A program made the position numbers and the translations under genes. A DNA stretch of 64,000 nt, from assembly GCA_964555355.1 (NCBI GenBank), contig CAZKRY010000001.1, positions 1 through 64,000 on the forward strand. The letters run 5' to 3'. Position 1 is the first letter of the stretch. Each line of letters begins with the position of its first letter. Below the pieces are notes generated by a model, which worked only from the letters and a program-made list of their open reading frames with translations, did no database searches and was not told the origin of the DNA. This document shows, piece after piece, positions 36,571 through 44,998 of this stretch. This stretch comes from CAIKBL01 sp964555355 (GTDB lineage: Bacteria; Pseudomonadota; Gammaproteobacteria; Ga0077536).

Positions 36571-38966
36571 CTAACTATGACTCGTCTTCGATCAAAGTAC
36601 TCAAAGGTCTGGAGGCAGTGCGAAAAAGACCGGGTATGTACATCGGCGATACCGACGATGGCACCGGTTTGCATCACATGGTTTTTGAAGTCGTTGATAA
36701 CTGTGTGGATGAAGCATTAGCAGGCCACTGCAATGAAATTACGGTAAAAATTCACTCCGGTAGTTCAGTAACCGTGACGGACAATGGTCGCGGGATTCCA
36801 GTCGATATCCATCAAGAGGAGCAACGCTCTGCGGCCGAAGTCATCATGACGACACTGCATGCCGGTGGTAAGTTTGACGACAATTCATACAAAGTGTCGG
36901 GTGGCTTGCACGGAGTTGGCGTCTCGGTCGTTAACGCGCTCTCTGAACTTCTACGTCTCACGATCTACCGGGATGGCTTTGAGTGGTTTCAAGAGTATCG
37001 AGAGGGCGATCCGGTCGAAGCGCTCAAACCGGTACGCCCCTCTCAAGAACGCGGTACCAAGGTTTACTTTTCTCCGAACCCTAATATTTTCAAGAACATA
37101 GAGTTTAACTACGAAATTTTGGCCAACCGGCTACGAGAGTTAGCGTTTTTAAATTCAGGCTTACGGATAACGCTAACGGACGAACGAGACGGACGCACTG
37201 ACACCTTTGAATTTATTGGTGGTATTGCTGCCTTCATTCAACATCTTCATAAAACCCGACAGGCCCTGCATCCGACCATTCTTCATCACACCGCAGCGAA
37301 AGACGGCGTTCAAGTCGAGGTGTCGCTGCAATGGAACAACTCTTACCAAGAGAATATTTTTTGTTACACCAATAACATTCCGCAGCGGGATGGTGGCACG
37401 CATTTAGCCGGTTTTCGGGCAGCGCTGACACGGACGTTGAATACCTACTTTGAAAAAGAAGGCATCCTCGCCAAACAAAAAGTCGCCATATCGGGCGAAG
37501 ACGCGCGCGAAGGCCTGACCGCCATTCTTTCAATCAAGGTCTCTGACCCTAAATTTTCATCGCAAACCAAAGAAAAATTAGTCTCTAGCGAAGTTAAAGG
37601 AGCGGTTGAGTCGGTTTTTGCGGATTACCTGCAAGCGTTTCTGCTCGAAAAACCGCAAGAAGCGCGCGCTATCACAGGCAAGATCATCGAGGCGGCACGG
37701 GCACGCGAAGCAGCGCGTAAGGCTCGAGAGCTCACAAGACGAAAATCAGCTTTAGACATCGCGGGTTTGCCCGGCAAACTGGCTGATTGTCAGGAACGAG
37801 ATCCCAGTCTATCGGAACTCTTCATTGTGGAAGGTGATTCTGCAGGGGGTTCAGCCAAGCAGGGCCGCGACCGCAAAAATCAGGCGGTATTGCCACTTAA
37901 AGGAAAGATTCTCAATGTCGAAAAAGCTAGATTTGACAAGATGTTATCGTCGGCCGAAGTGGCTACCTTGATCACGGCGCTAGGTTGCGGCATTGGCAAT
38001 GAAGAATACGATCCGGACAAGCTTCGCTACCACAAAATCATCATCATGACTGATGCTGATGTTGATGGTTCTCACATTCGCACGCTATTGCTTACGTTTT
38101 TCTATCGCCAGATGCCGGAGTTGGTGAAACGCGGACACATCTTTATCGCACAACCGCCGTTGTATAAAGCGAAGAAAGGTAAACAGGAACGTTATCTCAA
38201 AGACGATTCGGCACTGGCTGAGTATTTATTGGAAATCGCTCTCAGCGATGCTCACTTAAAAGCTATTTCGGGCAATAACTTAACGCTCGAATACATGCGA
38301 GAAGTAGGTAATCAATACCTACAACTTCAAAAACTAACCGATAAATTATCGCGACGTATCGACCCGATAATTCTGCGGGCACTACAGCAAGCAGGCGCCT
38401 ATGCACATCCGGACTCTCGCGTGGAAGAGTATTTATCCGCCTGGGCGGCCGAGATAACCACCCGCATTGAGGCGCAGCAAATTACCGCCACTAGAGTCAA
38501 AGTATCTTTAGAATACAAAGACTTAGAAAATTGGCGGCTGCGGTTTGAATTTGTCGCGCATGGCGTTGCTCGACAACTCACGCTCGATAAGGATTTCTTC
38601 CAGTCGTTCGAATACAGGCAACTAAAGGCGTTGAGCGACACGCTCGATGCACCGCGAGCGGATCTTCAGCTAAACGCCGGTGACGCGACGGCCAAAGCCA
38701 GTTCGTTGCACGAGGCCCTCGATTGGCTAATGCAGGACTCTAAGCGTGGCATGCATGTTCAGCGTTATAAGGGCCTCGGCGAAATGAATCCTGAGCAGCT
38801 TTCCGAAACCACCATGAACGTCCAGACGAGAAATTTGTTACAGGTACGCATCGATGATGCCGTACATGCCGATGAAATTTTTTCGACCTTAATGGGCGAC
38901 CAAGTAGAGCCGCGGCGTGAATTCATCGAGAAACACGCACTAACGGTGACTAATCTGGATACTTAA
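36567..38966 (+). CDS. gyrB: DNA gyrase subunit B
   Basis: ATPase subunit of DNA gyrase, which introduces negative supercoils. The 799-residue protein has the GHKL ATPase domain (LKGLEAVRKRPGMYIGDT, VVDNCVDEALAGH, DNGRGIPVDIH), the TOPRIM motif EGDSAGGSAKQGRDRKNQAV with KGKILNVEKARF and DADVDGSHIRTLLLTFF, and a C-terminal part with RYKGLGEMNPEQL. The long form with the extra approximately 170-residue TOPRIM insertion, as in Gram-negatives, is present. It overlaps recF by four bases. Confidence 0.97.
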   Translation: MTNYDSSSIKVLKGLEAVRKRPGMYIGDTDDGTGLHHMVFEVVDNCVDEALAGHCNEITVKIHSGSSVTVTDNGRGIPVDIHQEEQRSAAEVIMTTLHAGGKFDDNSYKVSGGLHGVGVSVVNALSELLRLTIYRDGFEWFQEYREGDPVEALKPVRPSQERGTKVYFSPNPNIFKNIEFNYEILANRLRELAFLNSGLRITLTDERDGRTDTFEFIGGIAAFIQHLHKTRQALHPTILHHTAAKDGVQVEVSLQWNNSYQENIFCYTNNIPQRDGGTHLAGFRAALTRTLNTYFEKEGILAKQKVAISGEDAREGLTAILSIKVSDPKFSSQTKEKLVSSEVKGAVESVFADYLQAFLLEKPQEARAITGKIIEAARAREAARKARELTRRKSALDIAGLPGKLADCQERDPSLSELFIVEGDSAGGSAKQGRDRKNQAVLPLKGKILNVEKARFDKMLSSAEVATLITALGCGIGNEEYDPDKLRYHKIIIMTDADVDGSHIRTLLLTFFYRQMPELVKRGHIFIAQPPLYKAKKGKQERYLKDDSALAEYLLEIALSDAHLKAISGNNLTLEYMREVGNQYLQLQKLTDKLSRRIDPIILRALQQAGAYAHPDSRVEEYLSAWAAEITTRIEAQQITATRVKVSLEYKDLENWRLRFEFVAHGVARQLTLDKDFFQSFEYRQLKALSDTLDAPRADLQLNAGDATAKASSLHEALDWLMQDSKRGMHVQRYKGLGEMNPEQLSETTMNVQTRNLLQVRIDDAVHADEIFSTLMGDQVEPRREFIEKHALTVTNLDT

Positions 38967-38971
38967 AAAAG

Positions 38972-39667
38972 CTAGCGCTTATGGGCCACCACCAATGCCG
39001 ATACTTCGGCCGTGCCGGCGCGCATGAGGCAACGCGCGGCCGCTCGTAGCGTCGCGCCAGTCGTTACCACGTCATCAACTAATAGCACGTGGCCAGTGAC
39101 GGCGTGACGCGTACGAAACGCATTTTTCATATTTGCTTCACGAGCCAATCTATCCAGCCCCACTTGCGGCGTTTGATGTACCGACGCGCGCACTAAACAG
39201 GTAGTCGTAAGCGGCACGCCAAGGTTACGCGCGACGGGGCGTGCTATCTCTGTCGCATGGTTATAGCCGCGCGCCAGCAATCTAAATGTCGGCATGGGGA
39301 TTGGCATCACCGCCGAGACAGTCCCAAGTTCTTTGTTGATCAAGGTGAGCAACGCGCCGAGAAGTGCGGCGGCACCAACTTCTCGATTAAATTTCGCGCG
39401 TGCCACCAACGTATCCACCGGAAACGCGTAATCAAAAGCGCATACCATTGTTTTAAGCGGTGGGAAGCTTTGGTTTGGATACGTGCGCCCGGGAAGATCG
39501 CGAACGCAGGCCTCGCATATCCCTAACGCTTCACACGAGTCACCACAGAGTCTACAACCGCTAATCGTCACGCCACCCCGCAGCGGCACGGCAAGTCGCT
39601 TAAAAATAGACCAATTGTTTAGTTTCCAACCCTGCGGTAAGGTTGACGGTGAAGTATCCGTATGCAT
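38972..39667 (-). CDS. comF: ComF-family phosphoribosyltransferase-like protein
   Basis: A 231-residue protein of the ComF/GntX family, which has a four-cysteine zinc site (Cys38, Cys41, Cys51, Cys54, with Cys45 nearby) and a phosphoribosyltransferase fold. The PRPP-binding VLLVDDVVTTGATLRAA lies at 194-210. Relatives act in DNA uptake or use of DNA as nutrient. It is convergent with gyrB, leaving five bases between stops, and divergent from bioB, an order seen in many proteobacteria. Confidence 0.92.
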   Translation of the reverse strand: MHTDTSPSTLPQGWKLNNWSIFKRLAVPLRGGVTISGCRLCGDSCEALGICEACVRDLPGRTYPNQSFPPLKTMVCAFDYAFPVDTLVARAKFNREVGAAALLGALLTLINKELGTVSAVMPIPMPTFRLLARGYNHATEIARPVARNLGVPLTTTCLVRASVHQTPQVGLDRLAREANMKNAFRTRHAVTGHVLLVDDVVTTGATLRAAARCLMRAGTAEVSALVVAHKR

Positions 39668-39711
39668 GAAGCATCCTTTCTTTCATGCCTAAAACACGAG
39701 GAAATAACACG

Positions 39712-40710
39712 ATGTCCGCGGTAAGCCACCCGTCATATTCCGATAAACAGACAGCCGTTCCGTCTGCGGAGCGCTGGTCCGTCACCGCTGCCGCTGAACT
39801 GCTTAATCTTCCGCTAATGGAACTGCTCTTTAAAGCACATTCCGTCCATCGCCAGAATTTCGACGCGAACCACGTACAGCTCAGCACGCTTTTAAATATC
39901 AAAACCGGCGCTTGTCCGGAGGACTGCGCATACTGTCCGCAAAGCGCCCGTTACGACACCGGCGTCTCTGGCACCGAACTGATGACCGTCGAAGCCGTAC
40001 GCGAAGCAGCGTTAAAGGCACGCGCGGCGGGCGCAACGCGGTTCTGCATGGGTGCGGCATGGCGCGCGCCGAAGGATAAAGAGATCGATAAAGTCATTCC
40101 ACTTATTCAAGCGGTGAAGGATCTCGGCTTGGAATCGTGTGTGACGCTCGGGATGCTGAAACCTGCTCATGCGGAAAAACTAAGTCAGGCGGGCCTTGAT
40201 TATTACAATCACAATCTGGATACGTCGCCTGAGTTTTACGGCAAAATAATTTCGACGCGCACCTACCAAGACCGCCTCGATACGTTGGACGCGGTGCGCG
40301 CGGCCGGCATCAATGTTTGCTGCGGCGGAATTATCGGGATGGGCGAATCGAGGCGTGATCGCGCGAGCTTGCTCGCCACGCTCGCCAATATGCCAACCCC
40401 ACCGGAAAGCGTGCCGATCAACATGCTGGTTAAAGTGGAAGGCACGCCGCTCGCCGAGCAGCCGAACACGGATAGTTTTGAAATGATTCGCACCGTTGCG
40501 GCAGCACGCATCATGATGCCATCGAGCTACGTGCGGTTGTCTGCCGGCCGTCGCGAGATGAACGATGAAGCGCAAGCGCTATGTTTTTTCGCCGGCGCCA
40601 ATTCATTGTTTTACGGCGATCAACTACTAACCACCGAGAATCCGTTACCCTTGGCGGACATCGCGCTGTTTAAGAAGCTCGGCATTATTACCACCGCGGC
40701 TCAACATTAG
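39712..40710 (+). CDS. bioB: Biotin synthase
   Basis: Radical-SAM enzyme inserting sulfur into dethiobiotin to make biotin. The 332-residue protein has the [4Fe-4S] motif Cys68-x3-Cys72-x2-Cys75 (ACPEDCAYCPQSARY), then AARAAGATRFCMGAAWR, YNHNLDTSPEFY and the C-terminal FFAGANSLFYGDQLLTT. The ATG at 39712 follows GAGG; an in-frame ATG at 39685 has no better site. It opens the bioB-bioF-bioC-bioD operon, with bioF 23 bases on. Confidence 0.97.
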   Translation: MSAVSHPSYSDKQTAVPSAERWSVTAAAELLNLPLMELLFKAHSVHRQNFDANHVQLSTLLNIKTGACPEDCAYCPQSARYDTGVSGTELMTVEAVREAALKARAAGATRFCMGAAWRAPKDKEIDKVIPLIQAVKDLGLESCVTLGMLKPAHAEKLSQAGLDYYNHNLDTSPEFYGKIISTRTYQDRLDTLDAVRAAGINVCCGGIIGMGESRRDRASLLATLANMPTPPESVPINMLVKVEGTPLAEQPNTDSFEMIRTVAAARIMMPSSYVRLSAGRREMNDEAQALCFFAGANSLFYGDQLLTTENPLPLADIALFKKLGIITTAAQH

Positions 40711-40733
40711 TCGCGAGTGCCGGCGACTCGGGA

Positions 40734-41891
40734 ATGAACTTACGCGCGCGCCGGCGGATATTAGAGAGTAACGCCAAGCCGCAGGGCGTCGCGATCGAGA
40801 TCGCCGGTCGTTCGCTCGTTAATTTTTGCAGCAACGATTATTTGGGGCTCGCGAGTGATCCGCGCATGGTCGAGGCATTGCGCGACGGCGCCGTTCGTTA
40901 CGGCGTAGGTGCAGGCGCCGCCGCGTTATTGTCCGGGTTTAGCGAAGCGCACGCACAGCTCGCGCATGCGCTGGCGGAATACACCCATCGCGACAGTGCT
41001 CTGATTTTCTCATCCGGCTATCTCGCCAATCTTGGCGTGTTAGCCGGACTAATGGGCCATCACGATTATGTATTTGAAGATCGACTTAATCACGCATCGT
41101 TGATCGACGGCGTTCGTTTATCGCGAGCCCGCCATCACCGTTACCCCCACGGTGATGTCGCCGCGCTGCGCGGTATGTTGGAAAAGGCGCCGGAAAGTTC
41201 GCGTTTTATCGTGAGCGACACAGTTTTCAGCATGGATGGCGATATTGCACCACTGCGCGAAATCGCACAGCTCGCACAGGAGTTTTCTGCGCGATTCATC
41301 GCCGACGACGCGCATGGGATCGGTGTGCTCGGAGAGGGCCGCGGGACGCTCACCCATGCGCGGCTAACGCAGACCGATGTGCCGGTTTTGATCGTAACTT
41401 TTGGCAAAGCGTTGGGCACCGCTGGCGCAGCCGTGCTCGGCTCGCGCGAGCTCATTGATGAACTTACGCAGTGCGCGCGCACTTTTATTTACGATACCGC
41501 ACTACCACCGGCAATCGCGCATACGACCACCGCGGCGCTGCGATTAATCGTTACCGATAAAGGGTTACACGCTCGTCTTTTTTCCAATATTCAACTGTTC
41601 AAAGAAGGACTCCGGCACTTCAAACTGCCGCAATCTTTGAGCGACACGCCGATCCAACCTCTGATTGTGGGTGACGAAAATCCGGCCCTCGAGCTTGCCG
41701 CGCGCCTGCGTGATAAAGGCTACTACGTGCGCGCGATACGCCCGCCGACAGTGCCCGCCGGCACTTCTCGTCTGCGCATTTGCCTCAGTGCTGCACATAC
41801 TCCGGCGCACATAGAAGGATTGCTGAATGCACTTGCTCAGCATCGCGATCTGTTCACCGACATTGCAGATGACAAACGATCAGCCCACTGA
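40734..41891 (+). CDS. bioF: 8-amino-7-oxononanoate synthase
   Basis: PLP enzyme that condenses pimeloyl-ACP with L-alanine in biotin synthesis. The 385-residue protein has NFCSNDYLGLASDPRM, the glycine-rich GVGAGAAALLSG, FSSGYLANLGVLAGL, DDAHGIGVLGEGRGT and the PLP lysine Lys225 in VTFGKALGTAGA. The 3' end overlaps bioC by 23 bases. The start at ATG 40734 follows GGAA weakly. Confidence 0.95.
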   Translation: MNLRARRRILESNAKPQGVAIEIAGRSLVNFCSNDYLGLASDPRMVEALRDGAVRYGVGAGAAALLSGFSEAHAQLAHALAEYTHRDSALIFSSGYLANLGVLAGLMGHHDYVFEDRLNHASLIDGVRLSRARHHRYPHGDVAALRGMLEKAPESSRFIVSDTVFSMDGDIAPLREIAQLAQEFSARFIADDAHGIGVLGEGRGTLTHARLTQTDVPVLIVTFGKALGTAGAAVLGSRELIDELTQCARTFIYDTALPPAIAHTTTAALRLIVTDKGLHARLFSNIQLFKEGLRHFKLPQSLSDTPIQPLIVGDENPALELAARLRDKGYYVRAIRPPTVPAGTSRLRICLSAAHTPAHIEGLLNALAQHRDLFTDIADDKRSAH

Positions 41892-42756
41892 ACGCTTAGA
41901 TCGCGCGGAGATAAAGCGCGCGTTCAATCGCGCGGCCACGCAATACGATGACTTCGCTTTCTTGCAACGAGAAGTCGGCGCGCGCTTGTTTCAACGATTG
42001 GACTTCATGCAATTAGCGGCGACGCAAATCGTCGATCTCGGTGCTGGCACGGGATTCTTCGCGGAGCAACTCGAGAAGCGTTTTCGGCAAGCGCGGGTGT
42101 TGTTAGTGGATTACGCGCACGGCATGTTGGCGCATGCGCGCTCGAAACACACGCGCTGGTTTTCGCGTGCGCACTATGTGTGTGCCGATGCGCAACGGCT
42201 ATGCTTAGCCGACCAATCGGTCGATTTAATCTTTTCTAACTTAACGTTGCAGTGGTGCGAAGACCTGCCCGCGGTGTTTCGCGAATGCAGGCGGATTTTG
42301 CGGCCCGAGGGGCTGCTGTTATTCACGACATTAGGGCCTGCAACGTTACACGAACTACGCGCCGCCTGGGCTCAAGTCGATTCGCGCCCACACGTCAATC
42401 TTTTTTTAGACATGCACGAAGTGGGTGACGCTTTAATCCACGGCGGGTTTGCAAGTCCGGTCCTCGATCGCGAAGATTTAATTTTGACCTACTCGGATAT
42501 CGTGCCGCTGATGCGCGACCTCAAAGGTATCGGTGCGCACAATAGCAACGAGGCGCGCGCGCGCGGGCTAGCCGGACGCCGAACGTTGACGGCACTCACG
42601 ACGGCTTACGAGGCGTTTCGGCGTGATCAATTACTGCCGGCCACGTATGAAATCGTCTACGGGCATGCCTGGGCTCCCACCCCACGCAGCCGTCCCCAAG
42701 ACGGAAGCACGGTCGCCACCTTTCCTTTCAAACAACTGACCCGGCGGCGCTCATGA
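41869..42756 (+). CDS. bioC: Malonyl-ACP O-methyltransferase
   Basis: Methylates malonyl-ACP, so that the fatty acid pathway can build pimeloyl-ACP methyl ester for biotin. The 295-residue protein has the typical N-terminus (RAEIKRAFNRAATQYDDFAFLQREVGARL), SAM motif I IVDLGAGTGFF (54-64), VDYAHGMLAHAR and FSNLTLQWCEDL. The ATG at 41869 lies inside bioF, which it overlaps by 23 bases. No bioH is next to it, so the ester hydrolase must be elsewhere. Confidence 0.93.
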   Translation: MTNDQPTERLDRAEIKRAFNRAATQYDDFAFLQREVGARLFQRLDFMQLAATQIVDLGAGTGFFAEQLEKRFRQARVLLVDYAHGMLAHARSKHTRWFSRAHYVCADAQRLCLADQSVDLIFSNLTLQWCEDLPAVFRECRRILRPEGLLLFTTLGPATLHELRAAWAQVDSRPHVNLFLDMHEVGDALIHGGFASPVLDREDLILTYSDIVPLMRDLKGIGAHNSNEARARGLAGRRTLTALTTAYEAFRRDQLLPATYEIVYGHAWAPTPRSRPQDGSTVATFPFKQLTRRRS

Positions 42757-43460
42757 GCCGAAGTTGGTACATCACCGGTACCGATACGGGCGCCGGCAAA
42801 ACCTTCTTCACCGCCGGTTTATTGCGAGCCTTTACCGCGAATGGGCTCAGCGTCGCGGGGATGAAGCCGGTCGCGGCGGGCGTGGGTGCCGATGGGCGCA
42901 ACGAAGACGTTGTGGCGCTCTGCGCCGCATCTTCGCCATCGTTGAGCGAGATCTTGTTAAATCCCTATACCTTTCAAGCACCGACGGCACCGGATTTCGC
43001 GGCGCTCCGCGAGCATCGATACGTCGAATGGCCGGTATTGAATGCAGCTTATCTAGCGCTCTGTGCCGCCGCGCAGTTGGTATTGGTCGAGGGAGTCGGC
43101 GGTTGGTGCGTACCCCTGAATCGAGGTGCAAATCTATGGCAAGCTGATCTCGCACGGCGTTGGAATTTACCCGTGTTGCTCGTTGTGGGTATCAAACTCG
43201 GCGCTATCAACCACGGATTACTCACCGCTGGCGCAATTTTGCGGGATGGCTGTTCGCTGGGTGGGTGGGTGGCCAACATGCTCGACCCGGATTACGAATT
43301 CGCGGCTGAGACCGTGCAGCTTCTTAAAGACGAGATCAAAGCCCCTTGTCTCGGCGAATTACGTTGGTCCACCGGGTTGCCTGATAACGGGCGTGACCAG
43401 CAATTGACAGCGATTGCCGCTCGACTTAACGATCGAAAGCTCCCCAAACCGACACCCTAG
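42753..43460 (+). CDS. bioD: Dethiobiotin synthetase
   Basis: ATP-dependent carboxylation and ring closure of 7,8-diaminononanoate. The 235-residue protein has P-loop ITGTDTGAGKTFFTAGLL (7-24), MKPVAAG and EGVGGWCVPLN, the usual catalytic elements. It overlaps the bioC stop by four bases (ATGA). DUF2244 follows 7 bases later, so the oxidase cluster may be partly read through from here. The bioA gene for the preceding step is not in the window. Confidence 0.94.
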   Translation: MSRSWYITGTDTGAGKTFFTAGLLRAFTANGLSVAGMKPVAAGVGADGRNEDVVALCAASSPSLSEILLNPYTFQAPTAPDFAALREHRYVEWPVLNAAYLALCAAAQLVLVEGVGGWCVPLNRGANLWQADLARRWNLPVLLVVGIKLGAINHGLLTAGAILRDGCSLGGWVANMLDPDYEFAAETVQLLKDEIKAPCLGELRWSTGLPDNGRDQQLTAIAARLNDRKLPKPTP

Positions 43461-43467
43461 GCGCGCC

Positions 43468-43932
43468 GTGACGTCTAACCAAGCTTCAACCTGGGTTATT
43501 CAGCCGCATCGAACGTTGACGTGGCAGCAGGCGAAAAGCTACCTATGGGTAATAAGCCTCATCCCAACGCTCAGCGGTTGTTTATTTCTGTGGTTTGGCG
43601 CGCCGCTCATTTTGCCCTTTGCCGGCCTTGAAATCGCGTTGCTATGGGCCGCGTTTTATTGGGTCATACGCGAAGGCGCATATTTTGAAGTGATCCGCAT
43701 TGAGGGAGATCACGTGATCGTGTCGAAAGGCCGCAAGCGACCGACTGAAACCCATAAGTTTCCGCTCGCCTGGGTCGCAGTTGATCTGCGTGGTGCCCCC
43801 TATCGTTGGCACCCTAGCAAGCTTTATGTCGGTTCCCACGGTCGGCGCGTTTCACTGGGCGAATTTTTGACCGACGGTGAACGCGCGGCACTCGCGCGAT
43901 CACTGATTAACGCAATAGAAAAAACCCGCTAG
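43468..43932 (+). CDS. DUF2244 family membrane protein
   Basis: A 154-residue protein with two transmembrane helices (about residues 25-45 and 48-65), followed by a soluble C-terminal domain (EGDHVIVSKGRKRPTETHKFPLAWV, SHGRRVSLGEFLTDGERAAL), as in DUF2244. The family is commonly found directly upstream of cytochrome c oxidase genes, as here, and may assist the oxidase; function is unproven. The GTG at 43468 (8 bases after the bioD stop) gives the family N-terminus. Confidence 0.88.
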   Translation: MTSNQASTWVIQPHRTLTWQQAKSYLWVISLIPTLSGCLFLWFGAPLILPFAGLEIALLWAAFYWVIREGAYFEVIRIEGDHVIVSKGRKRPTETHKFPLAWVAVDLRGAPYRWHPSKLYVGSHGRRVSLGEFLTDGERAALARSLINAIEKTR

Positions 43933-44080
43933 AATGGCGGGGATTAGAACCTTATAAATTCCGTGCTCCGTCATTGGCGAGCGCGGATGTCACCGTCTCA
44001 GCGCTCTAAGAAGGCAACGTCGAGACCGTGCAACGGTTGGAAATTTTCGGCACTTTTGGGATTTGTGGGGAGCCAATAGC

Positions 44081-44953
44081 ATGATGAGAACGAAGAGTAG
44101 ACCGTTGGGTCTAGGCGTGACGGTGGCGGCTTTATTAGCCTTAGCACCCGGTCTCGCGAGCGCTGCGTGGGATAAACTCAACCTACCGCAAGGGGTGACT
44201 CCTTACAGCCACGTTGTCTATGACCTCCACATGCTGATCCTATGGATCTGTGTGGCAATTGGCGTAGTGGTGTTCGGCGCCATTTTCTATTCCATCTTGG
44301 TATTTAGAAAATCGAAAGGCGCGGTGGCCGCGCAATGGCACGAAAGCACCACCGTCGAAGTACTCTGGACATTGGTGCCTTTCGTTATCTTGGTGGTCAT
44401 GGCAGTGCCGGCAACCAAAGCACTGATCATGATGGAAGACGTCACCAAATCCGACCTCACGATCAAAATCACTGGCTACCAATGGAAATGGCAATACGAA
44501 TACGTCAATGAAGGGGTTAGCATTTTCAGCGCCCTGGCCGAAACCAGTAACCGCGCGCGGCTACGGAATTCCGGAATAGATCCAGCGACGGTCGAAAACT
44601 ATTTACTCGAAGTCGATAACGAAGTTGTCATTCCCGTTAACAAGAAGGTCCGCTATCTCACCACCGCCGCCGACGTGATTCATTCCTGGTGGGTACCGGC
44701 CCTCGGATGGAAACGCGATGCCATCCCTGGCTTCATCAACGAATCTTGGGCGACAGTGCAAGAACCGGGGACTTATCGCGGCCAATGCACGGAACTTTGC
44801 GGCAAGGATCATGGATTCATGCCGATCGTCGTCCGAGCGGTATCCGAAGAGGAATTTCAAACTTGGCTCGCCGAACGTAAAGCGGCGCAGGCGCCCCCGT
44901 CTACTGCCGCAGTAGAAGAAGGGAAAGCCACACTTATTGCCGAGCGTCGCTAA
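44081..44953 (+). CDS. coxB: Cytochrome c oxidase subunit II
   Basis: CuA-bearing subunit that accepts electrons from cytochrome c. The 290-residue protein has a signal peptide (about 1-28, ending GLASA), two transmembrane helices (about 49-75 and 93-113) and a periplasmic cupredoxin domain with YQWKWQYEY, His in VIHSWWVPALG and the CuA loop GQCTELCGKDHGFMP. No heme c domain follows. The ATG at 44081 has GGGGAG upstream. coxA follows 45 bases later. Confidence 0.95.
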   Translation: MMRTKSRPLGLGVTVAALLALAPGLASAAWDKLNLPQGVTPYSHVVYDLHMLILWICVAIGVVVFGAIFYSILVFRKSKGAVAAQWHESTTVEVLWTLVPFVILVVMAVPATKALIMMEDVTKSDLTIKITGYQWKWQYEYVNEGVSIFSALAETSNRARLRNSGIDPATVENYLLEVDNEVVIPVNKKVRYLTTAADVIHSWWVPALGWKRDAIPGFINESWATVQEPGTYRGQCTELCGKDHGFMPIVVRAVSEEEFQTWLAERKAAQAPPSTAAVEEGKATLIAERR

Positions 44954-44998
44954 GCGCGCCCCCGGCCCCTACCGCACCGAATTTAAGAGGAACCGCGC

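Noticed and set aside
38966..38980. AAGC/GCTT hairpin with T run between gyrB and comF
   Set aside because: Only four pairs and it overlaps the comF stop; too weak to call a terminator.
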